A stretch of DNA of 64,000 nucleotides from an uncultured Lysobacteraceae bacterium (lineage in GTDB: Bacteria > Pseudomonadota > Gammaproteobacteria > Xanthomonadales > Xanthomonadaceae): NCBI GenBank assembly GCA_936911875.1, contig CAKZGB010000008.1, positions 140,921 through 204,920 of the forward strand, written 5' to 3'. Below the pieces are notes generated by a model, which saw nothing but the letters and a program-made list of their open reading frames with translations, had not been told where the DNA came from and ran no database searches. Shown piece after piece: positions 8,047 to 17,471 of the stretch (positions within the stretch are counted from its first letter, which is position 1; the number at the start of each line of letters is the position of its first letter). The position numbers and the translations under genes were made by a program.

Positions 8047-8390
8047 TGGACACTTTTAATCCCGAATGGATGCCACTGATCGGCTGCACAAAAACCCACA
8101 AGTTCCGCGTTCGCAGCGTTCAGTTTGGAGACGGCTACCGACAGACAGCTGGAGATGGGCCCAACCCGAAGGCCAGCGAATACCAGTTGCAGTGGGTCGT
8201 CGACGGCACGACCGCGCAGTCCATCAAGTCGTTCCTTGACAGCCAAGAAGGCTGGCGCAAGTTCATCTTCACCCCACCCGGCAATGGCGAGCTTTCCCAG
8301 TACGTGACCTGCGAAGGCTACGAGGCCGTCGAAGACGGCGAAGGTTGGGAAAAGATTTCAGCAACATTTGTCTCATCGGTGACTCCATGA
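8046..8390 (+). CDS. Minor tail protein M-like
   Basis: The 114-residue protein shows the phage minor tail (gpM/DUF2460-like) signature: an aromatic N-terminal sequence, VRSVQFGDGYRQ near residue 20-30, then a beta-rich part ending in WEKISATFV. It starts at the last base of the tape-measure stop (TGATG) and ends overlapping gpL. In lambda the M protein is part of the tail tip, acting with L and H. An upstream in-frame ATG at 8019 would overlap the tape measure and is not preferred. Confidence 0.8.
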   Translation: MDTFNPEWMPLIGCTKTHKFRVRSVQFGDGYRQTAGDGPNPKASEYQLQWVVDGTTAQSIKSFLDSQEGWRKFIFTPPGNGELSQYVTCEGYEAVEDGEGWEKISATFVSSVTP

Positions 8391-9058
8391 CGATTTCACA
8401 AGACGTCCAGGGACTTGAGCCCGGCGCGATCTTTCGCTGCTTTGAACTGGATGCCACGCACATCGGCGCGGGCAAGTTGTTTTTTCACGGGCACGACGGC
8501 GTTGGTCGCGTGCGTTGGCAAGGGGTGGACTACGACTACCACCCGGTGGCCGTGGCGGGCATCAAGGTGTCGTCGAGTTCAACGGCACGCCCCACGTTCT
8601 CCGTGGCCGACATCAACGGAGCCATTACCGCTATTTGTCAGGTCACGGATGAGCTGTTAGGTGCACGGCTTGTGGTGCGGTCGACCATGGTGAAGTATCT
8701 CGATGAACTGGGCGAGACTCCGGATCCGAATCAGCATTTCCCCGATCAGCTATGGTTTGTAGAACGCCGCGCCGATGACGACGGGGATGCCATCGTCTTT
8801 GAATTGGCCAGCGGGATGGAGTTCAACGGGCTGCAACTGCCGCGGCGGAAGATCATCGCCTCCCATTGCATTTGGCGCTACCGTGACGCGAACTGCGGAT
8901 ATACCGGCTCCCCGGTGGCCGACGCGGACGGGAACCCGACGGATCAGATGGCACTGGATCGGTGCGGTAAGCGCCTTTCCGATTGCAAGCTCCGTTTCGG
9001 TGCGAACGGAGAGCTGAGGACGTCCGCATTCCCCGCTGCCGGACTGGTGCGGATGTAA
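8387..9058 (+). CDS. Minor tail protein L-like, four-cysteine tail tip protein
   Basis: The 223-residue protein has the gpL layout: an N-terminal beta domain with FFHGHDGVG and a C-terminal domain with four cysteines (CIWRYRD, NCGYTG, DRCGKR, SDCKLRFG). In lambda-type L proteins these residues bind an iron-sulphur cluster. The start at 8387 overlaps the M-like stop as ATGA. It forms the ring between tail tube and central fibre. Presence of the four Cys is seen; cluster binding is inferred from the family. Confidence 0.85.
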   Translation: MTISQDVQGLEPGAIFRCFELDATHIGAGKLFFHGHDGVGRVRWQGVDYDYHPVAVAGIKVSSSSTARPTFSVADINGAITAICQVTDELLGARLVVRSTMVKYLDELGETPDPNQHFPDQLWFVERRADDDGDAIVFELASGMEFNGLQLPRRKIIASHCIWRYRDANCGYTGSPVADADGNPTDQMALDRCGKRLSDCKLRFGANGELRTSAFPAAGLVRM

Positions 9059-9798
9059 TGGAATTCCCAGTACTTCAATCCAACGCACGAGATGCCGCCT
9101 ACGCCCACGCCATGGCCTCCTATCCCAACGAGTCCGTAGGCTGGGTGATCCAGCGTCCTGACGGCAACCAGGAGTTCGTACGTGGCGAGAATGTCCATCC
9201 CCAGCCGCGCGCGGCGTTTCGTACGCGCCCGCAGGACTGGGCGGATGCCGAAGACGCGGGCGAGATCGTCGCCTTTGTCCACAGTCATCCGGACCAGCCT
9301 GGCTTTGCATCCGATGCCGACAGGCTCGGCTGCGGAACGTCCGATCTGCCATGGTGGGTCGTAGTTCTTGGTGCCGACGGCGTGGTTGGTGACTTCTGGA
9401 TCACACCGGAGCCCTTTGAGGCGCCATTGGTGGGCCGGCAGTACGTGTTTGGCGTATTGGATTGCTACGCCTTGGTGCGCGACTGGTATCGCACCGAGCG
9501 CGGCATCACGTTGCCGGACTTTGATCGCGATGACCCGGACTTCTGGAAGCGCGGTGACGACGTGTTCGGCCGAAACATCGAGGCCGCGGGCTTTGCTCCC
9601 GCGTCAGGTGCTCCGGTGGTCGGTGACGTCATCTTGTTACGTTCCGGCAGTACGCAAGTGGACAACTGCTGTGGTGTGCTGATCGAGGATGGATTATTCC
9701 TTCACCACCCAACCGGGCGCCTGTCCCGCCGGGATCTCTATGGCGGCCCCTGGCGCCGCATGACGTCCCGAATCCTTAGGTATCAAACCCGTGAGTAA
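9058..9798 (+). CDS. Tail tip protein K-like, JAMM/MPN plus NlpC/P60 hydrolase
   Basis: The 246-residue product joins two enzyme-like domains as in lambda gpK. The N-terminal JAMM/MPN domain has the zinc motif HSHPDQPGFASDAD (about residues 81-94) and an upstream Glu in NESVGW. The C-terminal NlpC/P60 domain has a Cys nucleophile in GVLDCYALVRDWY and a His in FLHHPTGR. It probably acts in tail-tip assembly and may cut peptidoglycan on entry. The start at 9058 shares one base with the gpL stop (TAATG). Confidence 0.9.
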   Translation: MEFPVLQSNARDAAYAHAMASYPNESVGWVIQRPDGNQEFVRGENVHPQPRAAFRTRPQDWADAEDAGEIVAFVHSHPDQPGFASDADRLGCGTSDLPWWVVVLGADGVVGDFWITPEPFEAPLVGRQYVFGVLDCYALVRDWYRTERGITLPDFDRDDPDFWKRGDDVFGRNIEAAGFAPASGAPVVGDVILLRSGSTQVDNCCGVLIEDGLFLHHPTGRLSRRDLYGGPWRRMTSRILRYQTRE

Positions 9799-10480
9799 CT
9801 TGCGAACTGTGCGATTCTACGGCCACTTGGGTCGTAAATTTGGCCGCAGCTTTCAGCTCGCGGTAAGCTCGCCCGCCGAAGCAATCGCCGCTTTAGGTGC
9901 GCAGCTCCCTGGGCTGCAGCAATATCTCTACCAGAGCAAGTCGAAAGGCGTCGAATACGCGGTATTTGTTGGGGAGACCAACATTACCGCCGATGAACTG
10001 GCCCACCCCAGTGCCAATTCGACGATCAAGTTCGCGCCGGTACTGGTGGGCGCCGGGGGCAAGAATGGCGTACTCCAGACGATTGTCGGCGGACTCCTCG
10101 TCATCGCGGGCGCTGTGCTGACCGTGTATGGCTTTGGAAATATCGGCGTACCGATGACAAAGTTCGGCTGGTCGATGGTCATTGGTGGCATTGCGCAGAT
10201 GCTCGCGCCACAGCCAAAGGGCGGACCTGACGACAAGGCCGACGATAGGGCCAGCTATGTGTTTAGCGGGCCCGTTAATACTCTCGCCCAGGGCAATCCG
10301 GTCCCGGTGGGTTATGGCCGCATGTACGTCGGCTCGGCGGTTGTCTCTGCCGGTATCGAAACCCGCGACCAGGGCATTGTCCCGGCCGGTTCCAACATCA
10401 ACAATCCTCCGTCCGATACCCCGCAGCGTAGCGGCGGCGGCTCGCCGGACTGGCAACGCGACTTTACGCCGGAGCAATAA
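9791..10480 (+). CDS. Tail assembly protein I-like
   Basis: This 229-residue protein starts with GTG at 9791 inside the end of the K gene (8-nt overlap). The N-terminus has a ubiquitin-like/ThiS-like pattern (TVRFYGHLGRKFGRSFQL), followed by a hydrophobic glycine-rich part (about residues 92-145) and a C-terminal low-complexity tail. This is the gpI family, which helps assemble the tail tip with K, L and J and is thought not to remain in the virion. The stop overlaps the fibre gene start by one base. Confidence 0.85.
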   Translation: MSNLRTVRFYGHLGRKFGRSFQLAVSSPAEAIAALGAQLPGLQQYLYQSKSKGVEYAVFVGETNITADELAHPSANSTIKFAPVLVGAGGKNGVLQTIVGGLLVIAGAVLTVYGFGNIGVPMTKFGWSMVIGGIAQMLAPQPKGGPDDKADDRASYVFSGPVNTLAQGNPVPVGYGRMYVGSAVVSAGIETRDQGIVPAGSNINNPPSDTPQRSGGGSPDWQRDFTPEQ

Positions 10481-13400
10481 TGGCAGATGGTAACCAACTC
10501 ACCGGGGCCGGTGGCAAGAAGTCCACAGAAGCGAGTGAAGCTCCGGACAGCCTGCACTCGATCGCAACCGCTCGGATTGTCGATGTCATCTCCGAGGGCC
10601 CAATTAAGGGCCTCGTCACCGGCGACGCACGCAGCGTCTTCTACGACCGCACCCCGGTGCGCAACGCGGATGGCTCGGACAACTTCGAGAACTTTATCCT
10701 CGACATCCGGCATGGGACGGTCGATCAGGCCCATGTTCCTGGCCAACCAGGCGTTGAGAACGAGGTCGCCCTTGCCGGCGGCAGCGGCGTCGAACTCAAG
10801 TACAACGAGCCCTTCACCCAGGCCATTACCAACCCGGATCTCTCTGCCGTTCGCGTAAAGATCTATGTGCCGCAGCTGCAACGGGCGGACAGCGCCAATA
10901 ACCGGCTCGATGGCGATCGTGTGGTGATCCGTTACGAATTGTCGACGGACGATTCCGCGTTCGTCGCGGTCTATGAAGAGGCCATCGACGGCAAGACCCG
11001 CAATGGATACGAGCGATCGACGACGATCTATCTGCCCGAAGCCACTACCGGATGGATGCTCCGCGCCACACGCCTAACCCCGGATGCGACGAACAGCACG
11101 CAGGTCAATAAGACGTACCTTCGCAGTTACACCGAGCTGATCAACGTCAAGCTCGCGATGCCAAACACAGCTTACGTGGCCAATACCATCGGCGCGGATC
11201 AATTTTCGTCCATCCCTACCCGGATCTACCACACCGATCTTCTCCTCGTTGAGATTCCCTCGAACTACGATCCCATCGCGCGGACCTACACCGGGATCTG
11301 GGATGGCACCTTTGTGCAGGCATGGACGGACAACCCGGTCTGGTGTACGCGTGATTTCATCGTCAACGATCGCTACGGCTGCGGGCATCTGGTGTCCGCG
11401 GAGTTGCCGAATAAGTGGGCGCTCTACAAGCTCTCGATGCATTGTGACGAGCTGGTACCGAACGGCAAAGGTGGCCAAGAGCCTAGGTATCGGTTCTCGG
11501 CCTATTTTCAGCAACAGGCCGATGCCTGGAAAGTAATCAACGACATGCTCGGCTCGTTCCGAGCCATGCAATTCTGGATGGGTGGAACGATCAACGTGGT
11601 CGGCGATATGGCTGACGACCTGTTCGACATCTACACTCCGGCGGACGTGAAGGACGGCAAGTTCAACACGTCATCCACTGGCCGTGCAGCCCGGCACACC
11701 GCAGCGTATGTCACGTACTTCGACGAAGACGACTTTTCCACGCAAAAGATCGCCTACGTTGAGGATGCCGATGCCATCGCGCGGTTTGGGTTCAACGAGA
11801 CATCCGTCATCAACATCGGGTGCCCGTCCTACTCCCAGGCGATTCGGTTCGGCCGCTCGATCATTGCCAGTGAGCAGTTCGAGACGGAGATGATCAGTTT
11901 TGTCGTCGGCCTCGAGGGCAAGCTCGTGCCGCCTGGGGCCATCATCGGCGTAATGCGTCCGCAGTTGATGGGTGAGCGCATGGGCGGACGGGTGTCTGCT
12001 GCGACGCTCACATCGATCACCGTCGACCATATGCCGATCACCGCACCAGTAGCCGGTGACATCTTGAACATCGTGACGCCCGCCGGTGAGGTCGAAAAGG
12101 CCACCGTGGCGACCGTGTCGGGCCGCACGATCACCGTCGAAGCGGCGTTCTCGGCTGTGCCCCTCGCGGAGTCGACGTGGGTCCTTGAGCGCACTAATCT
12201 CCGGATGCGCCAGTACCGGGTACTCGACATCGACGAGTCTGAAGACTCTCTCGAATGGACCATTACGGCCCTCCTGCACGAACCGGCCAAGTACGCGTAC
12301 ATTGACGCGCTCGAGCCCATTGTGCCAGCTCCGACTTACGCACCTCAGGTGCCGGCACGGCCGACCGGCCTCGAGATGGACGTGCGTGTCATTGTTGAGC
12401 ATGCGACGTCCCAGACGGTCCTGGCGTTCTCCTGGTCGACTGTGTTTGGGGTCCAAAACTATGATGTGGAGTACCAGTTTGGCCAGGGCCCGTGGAATCG
12501 CATCGACCGACTCACGGGCACCGCCACCGACGTGTACTCCGCCGTCCCCGGTCCGGTTCGTTTCCGTGTCCGCGCGACCAACGCATCGGGTGTTTCGTCT
12601 CCCTGGTCCGACCCGTATGCTGGGACCGTACCTGAAAATATGACCCCGGGCGGTGCGCTTGCGGAGGCACTCGTTGACATCGATGCCGCGGTGTCCGACA
12701 ACGTCATCAGCCGCTCGGAGAAACTGGCCGAAACCGTGCGCTGGAACGGAGCGATCTCCGCGCTGTCGTCTGACCAGTCCAAGGCGACCGCGGCAGGTGT
12801 GGCGCATACCGATTACACTGCCGCCTACACGGCGCTGCAAGCGTACATTGACGGGCTCGATCCTGCACTGACCGATATGGCCCACGACACGCCTGTCGTC
12901 GGCTCGACCTACCGCACGGCGTGGAACCTATACCTAACGCAGCGCACTCTGCTGCTGAACGCGATTGCGGACAAGGCACGGACAACCTCGACTTGGAGCG
13001 GCGTATCAGGCACGGGCAAGCCGCAGGACAACGCGGACGTGACGGCCACTGCGCCCGCCTTTACAGCGGTCAACGTTCGGATGCCGGGCGGGACGGACGT
13101 GCTGGTAACGGCTAACGCCGCAGCCGCAGATGCAACCGCTAAAGCCAATGCCGCCCGCGATGCCGCTGTCCTAGCCGCCGCCAATGCCGCGTCCACCCTC
13201 TACGCAACCCAAGCGCGGGCCGCCGCTTTGCAAGCGCAGATCAATGACGTGGTGGGAACTGCCGACGACTGGGTGGATGACAGGGATTACCCGAAAGGCG
13301 ATTCCGTCCGCAACAACGGAATACTGTACCGCGCCAAACAGCCTGTACCCGCTGGCACTCCGACGAGCGATACGGCGTACTGGGAAAACATCGGCAACTA

Positions 13401-15960
13401 TTCCAGTGTCGGCGAAGCGGTCGCGGCCGCCGTGGATATGTCCACTACGGCTTCAACATGGGTGAGTTCATACGGGGAACAGACGCGGGGCGTGATTGCG
13501 CGGGTTCCGTCAGGGACGGGGCAACTGTCCACCGAAGCCTACGCCCTGCAAACCGCACAGGCGCAGGTCTCGCCTGAAAGTGCCGTTGGGCAGTTCATGT
13601 CGACAACGGGTGCGCGTCTGCCCGATGGGAACGGCAAGATTGCATCGGCATCGTCGGTTGATTCGGTGCGGTCAACGGTTGAGGTGCTGAAAAGCCCGAA
13701 ATCCAACGGCATTTCCGATCCATATTTTCAAACGTCTGCGTGGACAAATTCATGGAATCACGGTTATCCCATTGACGGGTACTTTGGCCGCGCCTTACTC
13801 CTGCCCGCGTCCAGCGGTTTGAAGTGGTGGGCATACGATGCGCCCGTGAGCGCGGGATGGGGTTACACGGCAAGCATCGACGCGTACAGGGACAACGGCT
13901 CGGGACAGGTCTTTATCAATGTCCGGTACCTTGACGCCGACAAGAATCATGTGGCATGGGGCGAGACATTCGGGCTAAGTGCGGTCGCGGAATGGAAGCG
14001 CATCTCGCATTACGAAATCGCACCGGCGGGCGCGGTATGGAAGCGCATATTTTGCGAAACCGCAGAGACAACAGGCTCGGCCTACTTTGCAAATCCAGCC
14101 AACAAACAAGGGGTGGATGACAGCTTCAGCGATGACACGCTGTTGCGTGCCACAACGGAACGGGTGCAGTCCATTTCCGTTGAGGTCGAGGACAGCAAAG
14201 CCCGCATCGGCAACGTGGAAACAGCCATTGCCGATGAAGCGGGTGCGCGTGCGCAGGCGATCAGTAACATCCAAGCGGATTACAACGGCAAACTCGATAC
14301 AAAGGCATCCCATACGCAACTGTCCGAAGCCGTTGCGGGCGAAGCCAGTGCGCGTTCCATTGCCATTTCCGCATTGCAGGGGCAGGTGGCAGGAAAGGCG
14401 GACGCATCCATCGTCAATCAGGCCGTGATTGACATTGGTGTGCTGAAAAGCCCAACGGCAAATGGTGTCCAAGACCCGTACTTCCAAACGTCTGAATGGA
14501 TTAATGCCACAAATCACGGGCAAATCGTTGAGGGATATTATGGTCGAGCGTTATTGTTGCCAGCATCGGCAGGTCTGAAATGGTGGCATTACGATGTTCC
14601 CGTTAATGCGGGTTGGGGCTACACATTAAGCGGTGAAATCTACCGCGACAACACGGCAGGTTCGGCATTTTTCAATGTCGAGTATCTGGACGCTAATAGG
14701 AATCACGTTGCATGGGGTGAATCCTTCGGAAATAACACGGCGGCAAGATGGGCCCGAATCTCTCATTTTGAAGTGCCCCCCGCAGGTGCGGCTTACAAAA
14801 GAATCTACTGCGAGACGATTGATACAACGGGGACATCGTACTTCAACAAACTGGCGAACAAGCAGGGTTTGGACGATTCGTTTTCCGATGACTCCGCCGT
14901 AATGGCCAACCTCCAGCAACTCAACGCCCTGAACTTCGCAATGGGCGGCGTGAACGGTCAGGTCGCGCACTCGCAGTCCATCACGTACAAGCTCGGACAG
15001 TTGGAAACAAGTTGGGGCAACTTTGCCACGGCGGAATTGCCCGAACTCGCAACGAAGGCTCAAGCGCAGCAGTATGCGAGTGCCGTGGTCGCGCCCGATT
15101 CGGCAATGGCCACGTACATCAACAACCTGAACCTTGCGGTCGGCGGGGTGAATGGGGCGGCAGTAAGCAGCACTAGCTTAACGTACCGCGCAAATACGCT
15201 CGAAGCCACTAAGGTCGAATACCAGATCGTCGGCGGCAAGGTCAGCGGCTACCGTGTCGGCAACAACGGCGCGTATTCGACGTTCGAGATCATCGCCGAT
15301 TCAATCGAAATGGTGACGGGCAGCAATACAGGTGTCGCCATCACCAAGAACAAAATGGACCGCGTTTTCGGCAATGCCGCGTTTTATGAGGGCGACCCGT
15401 TTGGCGCGGATAATCTAGTGTTCTGGATCGGCCCGAAGTCCATCGCAAAAGCGAGCGCTACAAAAGCCAACGGCACGTTCTGGATTAGCTCTTCGGGTGA
15501 TCGTGGCGGCGGCGCGATGATCGGCTCGTTCAGCACGTCACGCGCAAGTGCTACGTCATCCACGCCAAATGGGACCGTTGAGGTCTCTACAGGCAGCTTC
15601 GAGCGCAGTTCGAGCAATGCGCAGATCACAGTGTCTGTCGGCATGTTTGCGTTCCGCACGTCATCGGGATCAGGCACCAACTCAACGGCGGCGCAATCTG
15701 TATCTGGCGTGATTGAGAAATCCGTTGACGGCGGCGCATGGACTCAGGTGGGTGGATGGTCTGCGCGAGGAAGCTACAACGTCGAGTACGATTCAGGCAT
15801 CAAGTCCGAGGTATCCGAAGTATCAGGCGGCGGCTATGCGGCGGACACAACGTCAGGCACGAATATCGCATATCGGGCGAGGCGAACGGGCGGCGGTGTC
15901 AATCTCGTCTCTAGTGTCGCAAACAACATGACAATCAGCATCACAGTGGAGCAAGTCTAA
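10480..15960 (+). CDS. Central tail fibre / host specificity protein J-like
   Basis: The 1826-residue protein starts with the conserved J region (SIATARIVDVISEGPIKG at about 28-45) that forms the tail-tip hub. A fibronectin-III-like domain lies at about 617-715 (PARPTGLEM onwards). A helical stretch follows, then a small carbohydrate-binding-like segment at about 923-975 (YPKGDSVRNNGILYRA). A 151-residue module occurs twice, at about 1069-1219 and 1321-1471, separated by a coiled-coil linker. The distal part from about 1570 is Ser/Gly/Thr-rich and should form the receptor-binding tip. The start at TAATG couples it to gpI. Confidence 0.9.
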   Translation: MADGNQLTGAGGKKSTEASEAPDSLHSIATARIVDVISEGPIKGLVTGDARSVFYDRTPVRNADGSDNFENFILDIRHGTVDQAHVPGQPGVENEVALAGGSGVELKYNEPFTQAITNPDLSAVRVKIYVPQLQRADSANNRLDGDRVVIRYELSTDDSAFVAVYEEAIDGKTRNGYERSTTIYLPEATTGWMLRATRLTPDATNSTQVNKTYLRSYTELINVKLAMPNTAYVANTIGADQFSSIPTRIYHTDLLLVEIPSNYDPIARTYTGIWDGTFVQAWTDNPVWCTRDFIVNDRYGCGHLVSAELPNKWALYKLSMHCDELVPNGKGGQEPRYRFSAYFQQQADAWKVINDMLGSFRAMQFWMGGTINVVGDMADDLFDIYTPADVKDGKFNTSSTGRAARHTAAYVTYFDEDDFSTQKIAYVEDADAIARFGFNETSVINIGCPSYSQAIRFGRSIIASEQFETEMISFVVGLEGKLVPPGAIIGVMRPQLMGERMGGRVSAATLTSITVDHMPITAPVAGDILNIVTPAGEVEKATVATVSGRTITVEAAFSAVPLAESTWVLERTNLRMRQYRVLDIDESEDSLEWTITALLHEPAKYAYIDALEPIVPAPTYAPQVPARPTGLEMDVRVIVEHATSQTVLAFSWSTVFGVQNYDVEYQFGQGPWNRIDRLTGTATDVYSAVPGPVRFRVRATNASGVSSPWSDPYAGTVPENMTPGGALAEALVDIDAAVSDNVISRSEKLAETVRWNGAISALSSDQSKATAAGVAHTDYTAAYTALQAYIDGLDPALTDMAHDTPVVGSTYRTAWNLYLTQRTLLLNAIADKARTTSTWSGVSGTGKPQDNADVTATAPAFTAVNVRMPGGTDVLVTANAAAADATAKANAARDAAVLAAANAASTLYATQARAAALQAQINDVVGTADDWVDDRDYPKGDSVRNNGILYRAKQPVPAGTPTSDTAYWENIGNYSSVGEAVAAAVDMSTTASTWVSSYGEQTRGVIARVPSGTGQLSTEAYALQTAQAQVSPESAVGQFMSTTGARLPDGNGKIASASSVDSVRSTVEVLKSPKSNGISDPYFQTSAWTNSWNHGYPIDGYFGRALLLPASSGLKWWAYDAPVSAGWGYTASIDAYRDNGSGQVFINVRYLDADKNHVAWGETFGLSAVAEWKRISHYEIAPAGAVWKRIFCETAETTGSAYFANPANKQGVDDSFSDDTLLRATTERVQSISVEVEDSKARIGNVETAIADEAGARAQAISNIQADYNGKLDTKASHTQLSEAVAGEASARSIAISALQGQVAGKADASIVNQAVIDIGVLKSPTANGVQDPYFQTSEWINATNHGQIVEGYYGRALLLPASAGLKWWHYDVPVNAGWGYTLSGEIYRDNTAGSAFFNVEYLDANRNHVAWGESFGNNTAARWARISHFEVPPAGAAYKRIYCETIDTTGTSYFNKLANKQGLDDSFSDDSAVMANLQQLNALNFAMGGVNGQVAHSQSITYKLGQLETSWGNFATAELPELATKAQAQQYASAVVAPDSAMATYINNLNLAVGGVNGAAVSSTSLTYRANTLEATKVEYQIVGGKVSGYRVGNNGAYSTFEIIADSIEMVTGSNTGVAITKNKMDRVFGNAAFYEGDPFGADNLVFWIGPKSIAKASATKANGTFWISSSGDRGGGAMIGSFSTSRASATSSTPNGTVEVSTGSFERSSSNAQITVSVGMFAFRTSSGSGTNSTAAQSVSGVIEKSVDGGAWTQVGGWSARGSYNVEYDSGIKSEVSEVSGGGYAADTTSGTNIAYRARRTGGGVNLVSSVANNMTISITVEQV
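13684..14136 (+). repeat. Tail fibre module, copy 1 of an internal duplication
   Basis: This 453-bp segment encodes a 151-residue module (from VLKSPKSNG to DDSFSDD) that is repeated in the same protein 756 bp downstream with no net gap. It has a jelly-roll-like look: aromatic residues, GRALLLPAS, then a WGYT strand and a C-terminal YF-N-NKQG-DDSFSDD. By eye 101 of 151 residues match the second copy. Such modules are often glycan-binding, but that role is inferred here. Confidence 0.85.
14440..14892 (+). repeat. Tail fibre module, copy 2 of an internal duplication
   Basis: The second copy of the 151-codon module lies exactly 252 codons after the first and ends in the same DDSFSDD. The two DNA copies differ at many synonymous sites, and this copy looks more AT-rich, so the duplication is old or the copies came from different phages. 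The linker at 14137-14439 is predicted helical, with a heptad-like GARAQAISNIQ region. Confidence 0.85.
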
Positions 15961-16238
15961 TGAGCTACAAATCCATCGCGCTGATGGCGCAAGATCAAGA
16001 CCTTCGCGCACGAATCCGCGCAGCAATCGCAATGGAGGGCAACTCGACCGCCAACTGGCAGCTAGAGGAGACCTACTGGAAAATGGCCGCCGCTTCGGAT
16101 TGGGACGATGCCTATGACTATGCGCAGGCAACGAATGTGGAAAGGCCGGGATGGAACGAATCCGTCATCACTGACCAGATGATCCTGTCGCGCCTGCAAG
16201 CCCTGTATCCGCCGTATGTGGCACCGGGAATGCCCTAA
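15960..16238 (+). CDS. Small tail-associated phage protein, Trp-rich, unknown
   Basis: This 92-residue protein begins at the last base of the fibre gene stop (TAATG). It is acidic, helical and has four Trp residues, with a pattern (YKSIALMAQD-LRARI, then AAASDWDDAYDYA and ITDQMILSRLQALYP) that I recall from small hypothetical proteins near minor tail genes in unrelated long-tailed phages. That memory is not checked. It could be a fibre chaperone or a minor virion protein. Function is unknown. Confidence 0.65.
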   Translation: MSYKSIALMAQDQDLRARIRAAIAMEGNSTANWQLEETYWKMAAASDWDDAYDYAQATNVERPGWNESVITDQMILSRLQALYPPYVAPGMP

Positions 16239-16315
16239 GCAGGTACGGCCATAGCAGCACACTCAGTCTGCCATACCCACACGACAGGGGAGCGCGATTG
16301 CATCAAACTCCCCTC

Positions 16316-16438
16316 ATGGACATTCAAACAATCAAAGCACTGCTCGCCACGCTGCGGCAGGCCCTGTACCAATACGACGATCACCTAGCGGCGACCGTAC
16401 TCCATATCGAGACTCTGCTGGATCAGTTGGAGCCGTAA
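16316..16438 (+). CDS. Possible 40-residue phage microprotein
   Basis: An ATG at 16316 opens 40 codons (from MDIQTIKALL to LLDQLEP) ending with TAA at 16438. The predicted peptide is a single amphipathic helix with regular Leu spacing. A purine-rich stretch (cacgacaggggag) lies about 24 nt upstream, too far for a standard site. A weak hairpin (acccc/ggggt, 16438-16456) follows the stop. The rest of the gap from 16239 to 16604 shows no other reading frame of note. It may be real or chance. Confidence 0.35.
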   Translation: MDIQTIKALLATLRQALYQYDDHLAATVLHIETLLDQLEP

Positions 16439-16604
16439 CCCCTCGGCTGGCGGGGTCATCCGCCTCAGATCAGCCCGCGAAACTCGATCAGACACTCAAA
16501 ATAAGGGTAAGGGCGGGTTTCACGGGTGATTTTCGGGCGGGAATTGAATCTTTGACCGTGTCAGAATATTCTTGATATCGTGTCGATAAACAAGGGGATT
16601 CTGG

Positions 16605-17471
16605 GTGCTGGATCAAAAATCAGTCGATGACCTAATCGATGCGGATTCAGATCGCGATTTTATAGTTATTAGCGATCGCATTTCCCGCGAACTCCACTAT
16701 CGACTTAGCAGAGCATTAGAGAAACAATCCTCAAATAGTCGCTGCACCGTTTTCCTCACAACGTGGGGAGGTGATCCGGATGGAGGCTATCGAATAGCGC
16801 GCTGCCTGCGCCACTACTACAAGGATGGCATTCGTCTGGTAATCCCTAGCTGGTGTAAAAGTGCCGGCACTCTCATCGCTATGGGTGCTGACGAGTTGGC
16901 CATAGGAGATCTCGGAGAGTTAGGTCCCGTAGATATTCAGGTTCTAAAGGGCTCGGAACTGGAGGAGCGTAGTAGCGGTCTTGATATTCAAGAGGCTGTC
17001 GCGGTAATCGAGAAAGAAGCAAAGGACATGTTCGTCGCCGCGTTACATGAGATTAAAGGTATGGGTCTTTCTACCAAACTTTCCGGCGAATTTGCTGCCC
17101 AAGTTACTGCTGCGCTAGTCGCACCGATCGCTTCACAGATCGACCCGATCCGTCTCGGAGAAATGAACCGCGCTACAAGGATCGCGCATGAATATGGTGC
17201 GCGACTCAGCGGTAGATCGGGTAACCTTAAGCCTGGGGCGATTGCATATCTGATCACAAAATACCCAACTCACAGTTTTGTGATTGATCGCCTTGAAGCC
17301 AAAATACTGTTCAATCGAGTCAGCAACATGAACAGCCCCGAGACGGTTTTCTGTGACAAGAATTGGGGTATCATTGGCGAGCCAAATGATACAGTGCTTG
17401 TATTGACGCGGTCTCAGCCCAACATCGCCGCGGTTCCGACGCAAGCAGTATCCACTACGACGAGCGCATGA
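16605..17471 (+). CDS. SDH-family Clp-fold serine protease
   Basis: The 288-residue protein starts with GTG at 16605 after an AAGGGGA ribosome site. It has the Clp/crotonase-type signature of SDH (serine dehydrogenase proteinase, PF01972-like) proteins: TTWGGDPDGGYRIAR at about 52-66 (oxyanion region) and the nucleophile Ser in SWCKSAGTLIAMGADE at about 86. There is no signal peptide, so it should act in the cytoplasm. It overlaps a small gene by 4 nt. Base composition and codon use are more AT-rich than the tail genes, which suggests a separately acquired cargo gene. Its substrate is unknown; it lies after the tail genes, so a head-maturation role is unlikely. Confidence 0.75.
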   Translation: MLDQKSVDDLIDADSDRDFIVISDRISRELHYRLSRALEKQSSNSRCTVFLTTWGGDPDGGYRIARCLRHYYKDGIRLVIPSWCKSAGTLIAMGADELAIGDLGELGPVDIQVLKGSELEERSSGLDIQEAVAVIEKEAKDMFVAALHEIKGMGLSTKLSGEFAAQVTAALVAPIASQIDPIRLGEMNRATRIAHEYGARLSGRSGNLKPGAIAYLITKYPTHSFVIDRLEAKILFNRVSNMNSPETVFCDKNWGIIGEPNDTVLVLTRSQPNIAAVPTQAVSTTTSA

